Below, piece after piece: positions 33,359 to 41,489 of a stretch of 64,000 nt of DNA (the stretch's first letter is position 1; every line of letters begins with the position of its first letter). The stretch comes from Mycobacterium sp. AT1 (GTDB lineage Bacteria; Actinomycetota; Actinomycetes; Mycobacteriales; Mycobacteriaceae): assembly GCF_002043095.1 (NCBI RefSeq), contig NZ_MVOC01000066.1, forward strand, positions 22,247 to 86,246, read 5' to 3'. The notes below the pieces were generated by a model. It was not told the origin of the DNA, ran no database searches, and saw only the letters and a list, made by a program, of their open reading frames with translations. Both the position numbers and the translations under genes were made by a program.

Positions 33359-34306
33359 ATGGTCTGTGTGATCGGAAGCGATCGCGAAACCGACCTAGCG
33401 AGGAGGTGCGCGACGGATGCCTTGATTGCAGTGGTCGGAGCCTTGTTGGTGGCCGTGGTGGTGCACGACGTGTTTCACACGCTGTTTCACCCAGTCGGCC
33501 GCGGCAGCGTCTCGCCCCACGTCATGAAGCTCGTCTGGTGGCTGTTGCGACTGTTTCGACATGATCGTCGGATCGCTTCGCTGACAGGCCCTCTCGGCAT
33601 TGCCCTGGTCGTCGTCACCTGGGGTGCCATGGCAGTGCTCGGTTGGGCGATGCTGTACTTTCCGCAGATGGCGGGCGGCTTCGCCTACGGCACCGAACTG
33701 AACCCCGCCGATCGTCATTCCGCCTTGGATGCGCTGTACGTCTCACTGGTGACCATTGGGACCCTCGGGATGGGCGATATCGTGCCTACCTCGCCGTTCC
33801 TTCGCGTGATGGTCCCGATGGAGGCGCTGTTCGGATTCATGCTCCTGACCGCAGCCGTGTCATGGGTGCTCCAGATCGATCCGGCCCTGCACCGCAGACG
33901 CGTTCTGGCGCTGCAGCTCTCGACGTTGCGAGAGGCTCGCAGAGCAAATCCCGACCTCGACGTCGACGGCATCCCCACCGGTGTCCTCACTGGGTTGGCC
34001 GCCGCCATCGTCGAGGCGCGAAACGACTTCACTCAGTACGGAGCGACCTACTACTTCCGCGACGTCGAGGCCGACGCCTCGTTGGCCGCCTCACTCGAGT
34101 ACGCGGCGCGGCTCGCCGACGATGGCGCTGGCAGCACCCGTCCTCAGACCCGCCTCGCCGCTGCTCTCATCGCGGCCGCCGTGGAAAGCCTTGCCGTTCT
34201 GCTCAATCAGAACTTTCTCAAACTCGACGGGAACGTCGACGCAGTCATCCAGGCCTACGCCACGGATCACCGCCACGGCGGGCAGCGACGCGCGCCTACG
34301 GCCTAG
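33359..34306 (+). CDS. Two-TM potassium-channel-like protein
   Basis: 315 residues. Hydrophobic segments near residues 20-42, 75-97 and 145-167 flank a re-entrant loop with LVTIGTLGMGDIVPTS, an ion-trans-2 (K+ channel-like) filter in which the usual GYG is GMG. The C-terminal 140 residues are helical and cytosolic. The changed filter makes K+ selectivity uncertain. The start is unclear: ATG 33359 is used, but a perfect AGGAGG at 33401 has no in-frame ATG or GTG at the right distance (TTG 33422 and GTG 33431 are the nearest). The stop overlaps that of the convergent esterase gene. Confidence 0.75.
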   Translation: MVCVIGSDRETDLARRCATDALIAVVGALLVAVVVHDVFHTLFHPVGRGSVSPHVMKLVWWLLRLFRHDRRIASLTGPLGIALVVVTWGAMAVLGWAMLYFPQMAGGFAYGTELNPADRHSALDALYVSLVTIGTLGMGDIVPTSPFLRVMVPMEALFGFMLLTAAVSWVLQIDPALHRRRVLALQLSTLREARRANPDLDVDGIPTGVLTGLAAAIVEARNDFTQYGATYYFRDVEADASLAASLEYAARLADDGAGSTRPQTRLAAALIAAAVESLAVLLNQNFLKLDGNVDAVIQAYATDHRHGGQRRAPTA

Positions 34307-35661
34307 TCGTCCGCCATCCTCGGTAGCACCAGGTGTTCGTCGAGATCGTCGCGAGCACCCTTGGCGAAATCGGACCAGAGCCGGCGCATCCGTGGTCCCA
34401 GCTCGGCGAGCGCCTGCCGGGGATCCGCGCCGAGCATGGGTGCGCGGGACCAGGCGTCGAATGTGCCCATCAGAAAGGGAAGTTCGATGCAGTGGCACGC
34501 TCCGAGGGGGCTGGCCTTCGGTTGCCAATCGAACACGTAGGTCGTGGCGTGACCACCGTCGAGCCGGTGCTGCTTGGCGAATGCCGCAGCCGGACCGGTG
34601 AAGTTACGGTCGGTGGCGATGCCTCCGAGTACTCGCAGCGCAGTCGAGCCGACCAGTGGCACGCCGAGGAGGGGCTTCAACCGCGGGTTGAACATCGTGA
34701 AGGGTCGGGCGTCGTCGGCGGTCGTGCCGATCATCACGGGGATTCGCTTGGCCACCTCGCGGCGCCGGGCGTCCACCTCGTCTTCGGGGGGCAAGGGGTA
34801 ATGCCCCGTCTGTGGACCGAACGGCATTTGCGCACGGGTCCCGAAGGCGGCAGCCGCCGCGGCGACGGTGGTCTGGGCGACCAGCAGGTCCTGGGTGCTC
34901 AGTGCATGCGGTCGGGGCCCGAGTGCGCCGCGCGCGGCATCGCCCATGGCTCGGCTCATCGCCGCCCGCCCGCGCTGAACGCCCAGCGGTGCGCTCTGCA
35001 GGATGGCCCGACGGAACAGGTCCTCGACGCCGTCGGCGACCATCAGCCAGGAGACCGAGTCGGCGCCGGCGGACTGCCCGAAGATCGTGACGTCGTCCGG
35101 ATCGCCACCGAAACCACCGATGTTCGTCTTGACCCATCGCAGCGCGGCGATCTGGTCGAGCAGGCCGAGGTTCGCCGGTGCGACGCCGTCGACCGAGAGG
35201 TATCCGAAGATGCCGAGCCGGTAGTTCACCGTGACGGTGACGACGTCGCCCTCGTCGACCATGGCCGTCATGTCGTGGAAGGGCGCTTGGCCGTTGCCGG
35301 TGACGTAGGCGCCGCCGTGGAAGAACACCATTACCGGCTTGGCGGTGCCGTCGGGCAGCGGAGCGACGACGTCCAGCACCAGGCAGTCCTCGTCCTGTGC
35401 CAGCACGGTCGCCGGTGGTCCGACGACGAATTCGAGGCGCGACGGCAGCTGCGGGCAGGCCGGTCCTGCCGTGGTGGCGTCGACGACCTCGTCGGATACG
35501 GGCGTCGGCACGCACGGCTCGAAGCGGTCCGCCGTGGCGTAGCGCAGCCCGCGGGCACGAATCGTCCTGTTGTCGCGGACAACCCGAAAACGTCCGCACG
35601 GGAGTGCCACTACCTGGTGGTCCACTGAGTCGTCCATAGCCGTGCTGAGCGTACGGGGCAT
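34303..35661 (-). CDS. Type-B carboxylesterase/lipase
   Basis: 452 residues from ATG 35661, chosen for the GGGTGG just upstream; ATG 35637 is an alternative. PVMVFFHGGAYVTGN is the oxyanion-hole block, EDCLVLDV the type-B signature and VTIFGQSAGADSVSW the nucleophile elbow (Ser). The His is in PLGACHCIELPF near the C-terminus. No signal peptide is apparent, so it is probably cytosolic. The enzyme cleaves carboxylic esters; the range cannot be predicted. Divergent from the DUF2252 gene by 41 bp, convergent with the ion-channel gene with overlapping stop codons. Confidence 0.9.
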   Translation of the reverse strand: MPRTLSTAMDDSVDHQVVALPCGRFRVVRDNRTIRARGLRYATADRFEPCVPTPVSDEVVDATTAGPACPQLPSRLEFVVGPPATVLAQDEDCLVLDVVAPLPDGTAKPVMVFFHGGAYVTGNGQAPFHDMTAMVDEGDVVTVTVNYRLGIFGYLSVDGVAPANLGLLDQIAALRWVKTNIGGFGGDPDDVTIFGQSAGADSVSWLMVADGVEDLFRRAILQSAPLGVQRGRAAMSRAMGDAARGALGPRPHALSTQDLLVAQTTVAAAAAAFGTRAQMPFGPQTGHYPLPPEDEVDARRREVAKRIPVMIGTTADDARPFTMFNPRLKPLLGVPLVGSTALRVLGGIATDRNFTGPAAAFAKQHRLDGGHATTYVFDWQPKASPLGACHCIELPFLMGTFDAWSRAPMLGADPRQALAELGPRMRRLWSDFAKGARDDLDEHLVLPRMADD

Positions 35662-35702
35662 CTCGCCACCCGCAGTGCCCACCGGTCGTACGATCACTAC
35701 CA

Positions 35703-37124
35703 ATGGACGGCGGGGGAACGACCAGTGGGCACACCGTCCTGGCGCAAGCCGACGGTGCCATGTATCGATCGCTGCGTCAGCAGTCGGTGACCAGAGCCGA
35801 GCGCTACGCCCTCGGCAAGAGCCTTCGAAAGTCCGTGCCGCGCAGTTCGTTGGCCGACTGGTCGGTGCCGCCAAGCAGACCAGACCCCGTCGACCTGATC
35901 AACGCCAGCCACCGCGGCAGGGTCGACCGCCTGATTCCGGTACGGGTGGGCCGCATGGTCGAGTCGCCCTACGGCTTCCTGCGCGGCACGGCGGTGGTGA
36001 TGGCGGAGGACGTCGCGCGGCTGCCGTCGACCGGCATCATGCCCGTCGTCTGTGGCGACTCTCACCTCGGCAACTTCGGCTTCTATGCCTCCCCGGAGCG
36101 GGACTTGGTGATCGACCTCAACGACTTCGACGAAGCCCACCCCGGCGGGTGGGAGTGGGATCTGCGTCGGTTGGTGGCCAGCATCTGGGTCGCCGGTCGG
36201 CACAACGGCACCTCCGAGGAGCACTGCGGTGCCTCCGTCCGATCCTGCGTGGCGTCCTATCGCCAGGAATTGCGCCGGCTCGCCGACCTGCCCCTGTTCA
36301 CGCGGTCCTTCGAGCGGCTCGACGTCGACCGGCTCGCGGCGCAGACGGCGGGACCACTGCAGGCGCAGGTGGCCCGGGCGGCCGAGCGGGCGCGCCACCG
36401 CACCGGGGACCGCGCCCTGCCGCGCTTCACCCACCAGGTCGAAGGCAAGCGCCGGATCGTTGAGGAACCGCCCCTCATCACGCGGCCAGAACCACTGGAG
36501 GCCGAAATGCTGGCCGAGGCGCTCGACCGGTACCTGGAGACGCTGCCGTCGTATTGGAGGCGCGTCCTGGGTGGATACACGCTGGTCGACGTCGCGCACA
36601 AGGTCGTCGGGGTGGGCAGCGTGGGGCTGCGCGCCTACGTGGCCCTTCTGGAGGGTTCCTCGGCCGAGGACGTGGTCTTCCTACAGCTCAAGCAGGCTCG
36701 CCGGTCGGTTCTCGCGCGGTACGTGCACGGCGACTCCGCCTGGCACGCGCATCAGGGCCAGCGAGTCGTGGAGTACCAACAGTCGCTGCAGACGGTCAGC
36801 GACCCGTTGCTGGGCTGGACGACGATGGACGGACTGCAGTACTACGTCAGGCAGTTCAGGAACATGAAGGGAAGGATCCCGCTGGACTCGATGGACGCGT
36901 CCGCCCTCACCGACTACGCGGGAGTGGTTGGCCAACTGCTGGCCAAGGGACACGCGCGGACCAGCGGTGCATCGATGATTGCCGGGTACATGGGAAAGTC
37001 CAGCCGGGTGGACGAGGCGCTGTGCACGTTCGCGAGGCACTACGCGGATCAGACCGAAGCGGACCACGCCACGCTGGTCGCCGCGGTCGACCGGGGACTG
37101 CTCCCCGTCGAGCGCGGCGTCTAG
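35703..37124 (+). CDS. DUF2252-family protein (kinase-like fold)
   Basis: 473 residues. The hallmark blocks are MVESPYGFLRGTAVVMAEDV, VVCGDSHLGNFGFYASPERDLVIDLNDFDEAHPGGWEWDLRRL (cited as the CGDSHLGNFG and DLNDFDEAHPG cores) and YHxD-like C-terminal helices. HxxN and the DxNDFDE acids look like the catalytic loop and metal-binding Asp of aminoglycoside/protein-kinase-like enzymes, but no activity is established for the family. An alternative start at ATG 35760 would drop 19 poorly conserved residues. It lies alone between divergent and convergent neighbours. Confidence 0.88.
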   Translation: MDGGGTTSGHTVLAQADGAMYRSLRQQSVTRAERYALGKSLRKSVPRSSLADWSVPPSRPDPVDLINASHRGRVDRLIPVRVGRMVESPYGFLRGTAVVMAEDVARLPSTGIMPVVCGDSHLGNFGFYASPERDLVIDLNDFDEAHPGGWEWDLRRLVASIWVAGRHNGTSEEHCGASVRSCVASYRQELRRLADLPLFTRSFERLDVDRLAAQTAGPLQAQVARAAERARHRTGDRALPRFTHQVEGKRRIVEEPPLITRPEPLEAEMLAEALDRYLETLPSYWRRVLGGYTLVDVAHKVVGVGSVGLRAYVALLEGSSAEDVVFLQLKQARRSVLARYVHGDSAWHAHQGQRVVEYQQSLQTVSDPLLGWTTMDGLQYYVRQFRNMKGRIPLDSMDASALTDYAGVVGQLLAKGHARTSGASMIAGYMGKSSRVDEALCTFARHYADQTEADHATLVAAVDRGLLPVERGV

Positions 37125-37134
37125 CGAAGGTAGC

Positions 37135-37434
37135 TCAGGCGCAGTCGGCGCAGATCATGTTGTCGCCGACCTGGCGGGCAAGGCGGTGACTGTGCTGAAC
37201 CAGGAAGCAACTGGAGCAGGTGAACTCGTCGCGCTGCTTGGGCACGACCCGAACGGTGAACTCCTCACCCGAGAGATCGGCGCCAGGAAGTTCGAAGTCC
37301 TCTAGTTCTTCGCCGTCGTCGACGTCGAGCACGGCGGTCGCGGCGTCATTGCGACGTCCGGCCAGCTGCTCGAGCGATTCGTCTGCGACGTCATCGGTTT
37401 CCTTCTGGCGGGGTGCGTCGTAATCAGTGGCCAT
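37135..37434 (-). CDS. DUF4193-family zinc-ribbon protein
   Basis: 99 residues. The N-terminal two thirds are acidic (DDVADESLEQL..., LDVDDGEELEDFELPGADLSGEE cited in part), and the C-terminus has two CxxC pairs (CSSCFLV...MICADC), a probable zinc ribbon. This is a small conserved actinobacterial, especially mycobacterial, protein; in several species it resembles proteins linked to RNA polymerase or sigma regulation, but I cannot confirm that here. AAAGGA precedes the ATG. It is divergent from the sigma-factor gene across a 356-bp region. Confidence 0.88.
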   Translation of the reverse strand: MATDYDAPRQKETDDVADESLEQLAGRRNDAATAVLDVDDGEELEDFELPGADLSGEEFTVRVVPKQRDEFTCSSCFLVQHSHRLARQVGDNMICADCA

Positions 37435-37790
37435 TTTTGTCCTTTCGAGTCCAGTGCCGGCGTCACGACAACGTGGACGGTGCGCAGCTTGTTCCCGTCT
37501 CCCGACGGGATCAAACGCACACCTTCGATTTCACCTCGACGCACATGCACACATCAGCTGATTCTCGGTGCGGGCTCAGGCAGGCGCCCTGCTCGTCGAG
37601 TTCAGTTCGAGGACACAGTACGGTCCGATCGAACGGATCGTTGCACGCCGCGGCGAAACGGACGGTGGTGTCTGTCCGGCTGACGTCTCCACCCGTGCCG
37701 ACCTCACGTTCCCGCGGTCGCGAACGTCTTCCCTCTGAGACCGATCACCAAGGAGGGGACCATGCCAACCGCAGATCAGAGCCCGTCACC
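37435..37790. other. 356-bp divergent intergenic region with a 7-bp stem hairpin
   Basis: No convincing gene apart from the short frame at 37762. The hairpin TCCCGTC-tcc-c-GACGGGA at 37493-37510 (stem arms 37493-37499 and 37504-37510) has no T-run, so a regulatory or attenuator element is more likely than an intrinsic terminator. The region must hold the promoters of the DUF4193 gene (minus) and the sigma-factor/ogt genes (plus). Confidence 0.35.
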
Positions 37791-37803
37791 ATGGGACGCG
37801 TGA
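37762..37803 (+). CDS. Possible 13-residue leader peptide ahead of the sigma factor
   Basis: A strong AAGGAGGGG lies just before this ATG. The frame reads MPTADQSPSPWDA and stops at 37801-37803, where TGA overlaps the in-frame GTG (37800) of the sigma-factor gene as GTGA. The strong ribosome site therefore serves the leader, and the sigma gene would be translated by coupling. A frameshift near the true N-terminus of the sigma gene would give the same picture. Tentative. Confidence 0.35.
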   Translation: MPTADQSPSPWDA

Positions 37804-38285
37804 CGGGCAAGAGGGCCTTCGAGGCGATCGTGGTCGAACACGGGCCGACGGTGCTTCGCGTGTGTCGCGCGGTCGTGGGATTCGCCGACGCCGACGACGC
37901 GTGGTCGGAGACGTTCCTTTCGGCGCTGAAGGCCTACCCCGACCTGCCAGTCGACGCCAACGTGGAGGCCTGGCTGGTGACGATCGCCCACCGCAAGGCC
38001 GTCGACGCCGTCCGTTCCAGGGCGCGCCGCGCCATCCCGACCGACCAACTGCCCGACCAGGCCCGCCCGCCGGAGCCAGATCGCGACGACGACCTCGCCG
38101 CCGCCCTGGCCCGCCTACCCGACAAGCAGCGACACGCCGTGGCCTATCACCACCTGGCGGGCCTGCCCTACGCGGAGGTGGCCGCCATTCTCGGCGGCAG
38201 CACCGATGCCGCCCGACGAGCCGCCGCCGACGGCATCGCCGCGCTCAGACGAACGTATCCACTGAGGGAGCATCACGATGACTGA
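37791..38285 (+). CDS. Sigma-70-family (ECF-like) RNA polymerase sigma factor
   Basis: 164 residues from ATG 37791; GTG 37800 is an equally likely start. Region 2 is FEAIVVEHGPTVLRVCRAVVGFADADDAWSETFLSAL and region 4 LARLPDKQRHAVAYHHLAGLPYAEVAAILGGSTDAARRAAADGIAALR (both cited in part), with a short linker. It overlaps the downstream alkylguanine methyltransferase gene by 8 bp, so the two are co-translated. This pairing with a DNA-alkylation repair gene suggests regulation of, or by, alkylation stress. No anti-sigma gene is adjacent. Confidence 0.85.
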   Translation: MGRVTGKRAFEAIVVEHGPTVLRVCRAVVGFADADDAWSETFLSALKAYPDLPVDANVEAWLVTIAHRKAVDAVRSRARRAIPTDQLPDQARPPEPDRDDDLAAALARLPDKQRHAVAYHHLAGLPYAEVAAILGGSTDAARRAAADGIAALRRTYPLREHHDD

Positions 38286-38838
38286 CATGTCTGCCCTGCA
38301 CGCTCGACTCGCCGCCGCTGCGGAACGCGACGGGGTGCTCGACGTCGCCTACCGAATCGTCGACGGCCCCGTCGGAGCGCTGCTGGTCGCGGCGACCGAA
38401 CTCGGTCTCGTCCGGGTCGCCTTCGCCGTCGAGGACCACGACGCCGTGCTCCAGGGCCTTGCCGACCGGGTGAGTCCGCGCATCCTGCGCACGCCCCGTC
38501 GGCTCGACGCCGTCGCACGGCAGCTCGACGAATACTTCGCCGGTGTCAGGACGAACTTCGACGTGCCGTTGGACTGGCGCTTGTCGGCGGGGTTCCGCAG
38601 CACCGTCCTGCACCACCTTCCGGAGATCGCGTACGGACACACCGCCAGCTATGCCGCCGTGGCCCAGCTGGCGGGCAACCCCAAGGCGGTCCGCGCGGTG
38701 GGCAGTGCGTGTGCGACGAATCCGTTGCCCGTCGTCGTGCCGTGTCACCGCGTCGTGCGCAGCGACGGTGCCATGGGCGGCTACCTCGGGGGAACCGACG
38801 CCAAGCGCACCCTGCTCGCCTTGGAGGGCGCAGCCTGA
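38278..38838 (+). CDS. ogt: Methylated-DNA--protein-cysteine methyltransferase
   Basis: 186 residues. The active-site motif PLPVVVPCHRVV contains the acceptor Cys, YGHTASYAAVAQLAGNPKAVRAVGSA is the DNA-binding helix-turn-helix/Arg-finger block, and MGGYLGG follows, all in standard order. The enzyme moves the alkyl group from O6-alkylguanine to its own Cys in a suicide reaction. It overlaps the sigma-factor gene by 8 bp (shared operon) and ends next to the convergent exonuclease gene with no gap. Confidence 0.93.
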   Translation: MTDMSALHARLAAAAERDGVLDVAYRIVDGPVGALLVAATELGLVRVAFAVEDHDAVLQGLADRVSPRILRTPRRLDAVARQLDEYFAGVRTNFDVPLDWRLSAGFRSTVLHHLPEIAYGHTASYAAVAQLAGNPKAVRAVGSACATNPLPVVVPCHRVVRSDGAMGGYLGGTDAKRTLLALEGAA

Positions 38839-39486
38839 CTAGCTTGGGGCCGCGGACATCTCGAGCAGGGTCGCGGTGGTGAGGGTGTGGCCGCGCTCCA
38901 GCCGGCTGGCCAACGCGATGAACAGGCTCGCCGTGGTGACGGCGTCGCCAAGTGCGTGATGAGGTGAATGGACGGGAAGCCCGAGGGCGGTGGTGGCGTA
39001 CTCCAACGAAATCGACTGTCCGCGTTCGAGTTCGACGTCCAGGACGTGCTGGGCCAGCACCGCGGTGTCGACGATCGAGCTGGTGAACGGCAGGTAGGAA
39101 TGCCGGAATGCCTTGCGCAGGAATGAGCGCTCCACCCAGGCGCAGTGCGCCACCACCGGATGGTCGCCGATCAGTTCGTCGAGGGTGGCCACGCAGTCGT
39201 GCAGGGGAGGCGCGCCCTCGAGGTCCTGAGTCCGAATTCCGTGGAACTTCACCGACGTCCCCGGCACGTCGTGCGGCACGTTCACCAGTCCGTACACCGA
39301 CTCCGACGTCCTGACCCGGCCGCCCCGGACGGGCACCGCTCCGTAGGAGACGATGTGGTCGTGGCGGGGATCCAGGCCGGTCGTCTCCAGGTCGATCACG
39401 ACGAACGTGTCCGTGCGCCAGTCGACGTCGGCGGGCATCGAACGTCGCGGGCGGCGCGCGCGGAACCGACGGGTCCAGTCGATCAC
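38839..39486 (-). CDS. DEDDh 3'-5' exonuclease (DnaQ-like)
   Basis: 215 residues from GTG 39486; the frame is open for nine more codons upstream. ExoI VVIDLETTGLD (Asp, Glu), ExoII HCAWVERSFL (Asp replaced by a Glu-containing variant, so the second acid needs checking) and ExoIII HHALGDAVTTA (His, Asp) define a DnaQ-like fold. Such free-standing exonucleases proofread or trim DNA or RNA ends. The gene follows the cNMP/CBS/nucleotidyltransferase gene with a 7-bp gap, and such pairs occur repeatedly in bacteria, suggesting a shared role. Confidence 0.85.
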   Translation of the reverse strand: MIDWTRRFRARRPRRSMPADVDWRTDTFVVIDLETTGLDPRHDHIVSYGAVPVRGGRVRTSESVYGLVNVPHDVPGTSVKFHGIRTQDLEGAPPLHDCVATLDELIGDHPVVAHCAWVERSFLRKAFRHSYLPFTSSIVDTAVLAQHVLDVELERGQSISLEYATTALGLPVHSPHHALGDAVTTASLFIALASRLERGHTLTTATLLEMSAAPS

Positions 39487-39493
39487 CGTGGCG

Positions 39494-41326
39494 TCACAGC
39501 CCCTCGTACCCAAACCACTTGCGGCTCAGCCGGTCCTGGATGCCGTTGATCGTCCGGAACGCGGCGCGGAGGTGGCGTCGCTCCAGGGGGTCGAGCGTCG
39601 CGGGGTCGATGGCGGACGCCACCGGCCGGCCCGCCTTGATCGCGGCGACCTGACTGTCGAACACCAGGTGGTAGAAGAGGCTGAACGCACCCGACAGCGC
39701 GTCGGCCTCGTCGGCGGTCAGGAGTCCACTGCGATGGGCCCGCTCCAGCCGTTGCGGCGTGGAACCCGTTGGGTCACCGGTGCGTTGGGACAGCGCACGG
39801 GCAAGCGACGCCACCGGTCGCAGGCCGGCCTTCTTCAGATTCAGGTGGTTCTTCTGCTCGCCGAAGTGCTCGACGACGAACCCCCTGACGAATCCGCTTG
39901 GTGGGCGGTCGCGCATGGAGAACCGACTCAACGACCGAGTGAAGGCGTCCCGGCCGACGCCGCCCACCAGTGCCGTGCGCAGCGGCCGGATGAGCACCGG
40001 CCGGGTGATGGGGCGGGCGTCGAGGACCGTCGAGGCCATCAACAGGTAGTCGACGTTGTCGGGGTTGGCGCGCCACAGGTCGGCGATCTCACGCCACTGC
40101 CGCTGCGACCTGTTGAACAGCGGCGTCGACGCATTCAGGCCCTGCGGGCACGGCGCGAGACCGCACCGGCCGAGCGCGTCGACAAGCGGCACGGTGGCGG
40201 CGGCGACCTCCTCGCGCGTCGGCACGGGGTCGCCGGCCTCGCGGACCGCCCACGCCAGCGCGGTGTCGACGTCGGAGTTGGGCAACGGCTCGCGTCGACC
40301 CAACGAGCCCATGAGCATCCACGAGCAGTCCAGGTCCGCCAAAGGCGATGTGGTGGTGTGCAATTCGACTACCTTGCGGAAGATCGACTCGATCATCGCC
40401 GACAGCAAGGCGCCGAGGTGTTCGACGGGCAGGCCGGCATCCCACAGTTCGACCGTCGTCGGCGTCAGCAGTCGGCACGCGTCGACGAGGTCGTCCATCG
40501 TGGTCGCCGCCGCAACGGCGGAGCGGATCACCAACGGGTTGCGCACTTCAGCGGCCGCCATGTCGACCACCCGGACGACGCCGATTGCGGTGCCGACGGC
40601 GTCGACGACGACGAGGTGGTGGATGTCGTGCTCGACCATGAACAGATACGCGGTGCTCACCGTCCGGTCGACGCTCATGGCGATCGCCGGAAGACTCGCG
40701 ATGGCCGAGATGGGGGCGTCCACGCCGACCTCACCGGTGGCGACCCGGCGGCGGAAGTCGTCGTCGGTGACGATGCCGATCTGTCCGCCCCGCCGGAACA
40801 GCGCACACGACCGGCCCGCGGCGGTCATCAGTTCGGCGACGGTGCGGATGGTGTCGTCGGCGTCGCACCACGTGATCGGATGGGCGACGTCGCCGATGGG
40901 GCGCTCCAACCGGGCGAACGACTCACCGGAGCTGAACAGCCGCTCCCTGGCTACCAGCCCGCCGTAGTGCGCGAACCGCAGACGGTCGGGGTGGGCGAGC
41001 AGCGTTCGGGGGTCGGGGAGTCGGTAGCAGAGGGTGTCCTCGACGGCACGGACCTGCAGTGGTGGCGGAAGGCCCGAGAGCACCGAGATGTGGCCGAAGG
41101 TCTCACCGGCGCCGAGCACGTCGGTGCTGCGGCCGCGGTCGACGATCTCGACGGCGCCGACCCTGATGACGTACAGGCAATCAAGGGGCGCCGCGTCGGC
41201 TTCGACGATCACGGTGCCCGCGGTGAAGTACTCGACGTCGACGGCACTGGCGAGCCGGTGCAGATCGTCGTCGTCGAGGCGGTCATACGGTGACTGCTCT
41301 CCGAGGAACTCGAGGAACTCCTTCAC
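39494..41326 (-). CDS. Cyclic-nucleotide-binding, CBS and DUF294 nucleotidyltransferase-like protein
   Basis: 610 residues from GTG 41326. Order: cNMP-binding domain (about 10-120: FTAGTVIVEAD, GAVEIV, GETFGHISVLSG), two CBS domains (about 145-270: AHPITWCDADDTIRTVAELM, HHLVVVDAVGTAIGVV), then a nucleotidyltransferase domain with GSLGRREPLPNSDVDTA (the Gly-Ser and Asp-x-Asp metal motif) and a helical C-terminal substrate-binding part. It is a putative signal-responsive nucleotidyltransferase. Activity is unproven for this family. It is directly upstream of an exonuclease gene in the same operon and divergent from the GH13 gene. Confidence 0.88.
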   Translation of the reverse strand: MKEFLEFLGEQSPYDRLDDDDLHRLASAVDVEYFTAGTVIVEADAAPLDCLYVIRVGAVEIVDRGRSTDVLGAGETFGHISVLSGLPPPLQVRAVEDTLCYRLPDPRTLLAHPDRLRFAHYGGLVARERLFSSGESFARLERPIGDVAHPITWCDADDTIRTVAELMTAAGRSCALFRRGGQIGIVTDDDFRRRVATGEVGVDAPISAIASLPAIAMSVDRTVSTAYLFMVEHDIHHLVVVDAVGTAIGVVRVVDMAAAEVRNPLVIRSAVAAATTMDDLVDACRLLTPTTVELWDAGLPVEHLGALLSAMIESIFRKVVELHTTTSPLADLDCSWMLMGSLGRREPLPNSDVDTALAWAVREAGDPVPTREEVAAATVPLVDALGRCGLAPCPQGLNASTPLFNRSQRQWREIADLWRANPDNVDYLLMASTVLDARPITRPVLIRPLRTALVGGVGRDAFTRSLSRFSMRDRPPSGFVRGFVVEHFGEQKNHLNLKKAGLRPVASLARALSQRTGDPTGSTPQRLERAHRSGLLTADEADALSGAFSLFYHLVFDSQVAAIKAGRPVASAIDPATLDPLERRHLRAAFRTINGIQDRLSRKWFGYEGL

Positions 41327-41489
41327 CGGGCGATCGTTGCACGGTTGGTCGGCCGTGGCGCCGCAGTCAGCTGTGCCGCCTAGATTGGTGGAGCCCAAGT
41401 TTCAAGATTCGACCAACGGCTATACGGCGGCAGGCGGGCCACGGTTGTGCGTCACGGGTCCAGGCAGACAACGAGTGGTGAGGATGTAG

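Noticed and set aside
37493..37510. Hairpin as an intrinsic terminator
   Set aside because: No T-run follows the stem and it lies in a divergent promoter region.
39353..41293. 646-codon plus-strand frame
   Set aside because: Antisense to the cNMP/CBS/DUF294 gene, which has complete domains; the frame has no recognisable motif.
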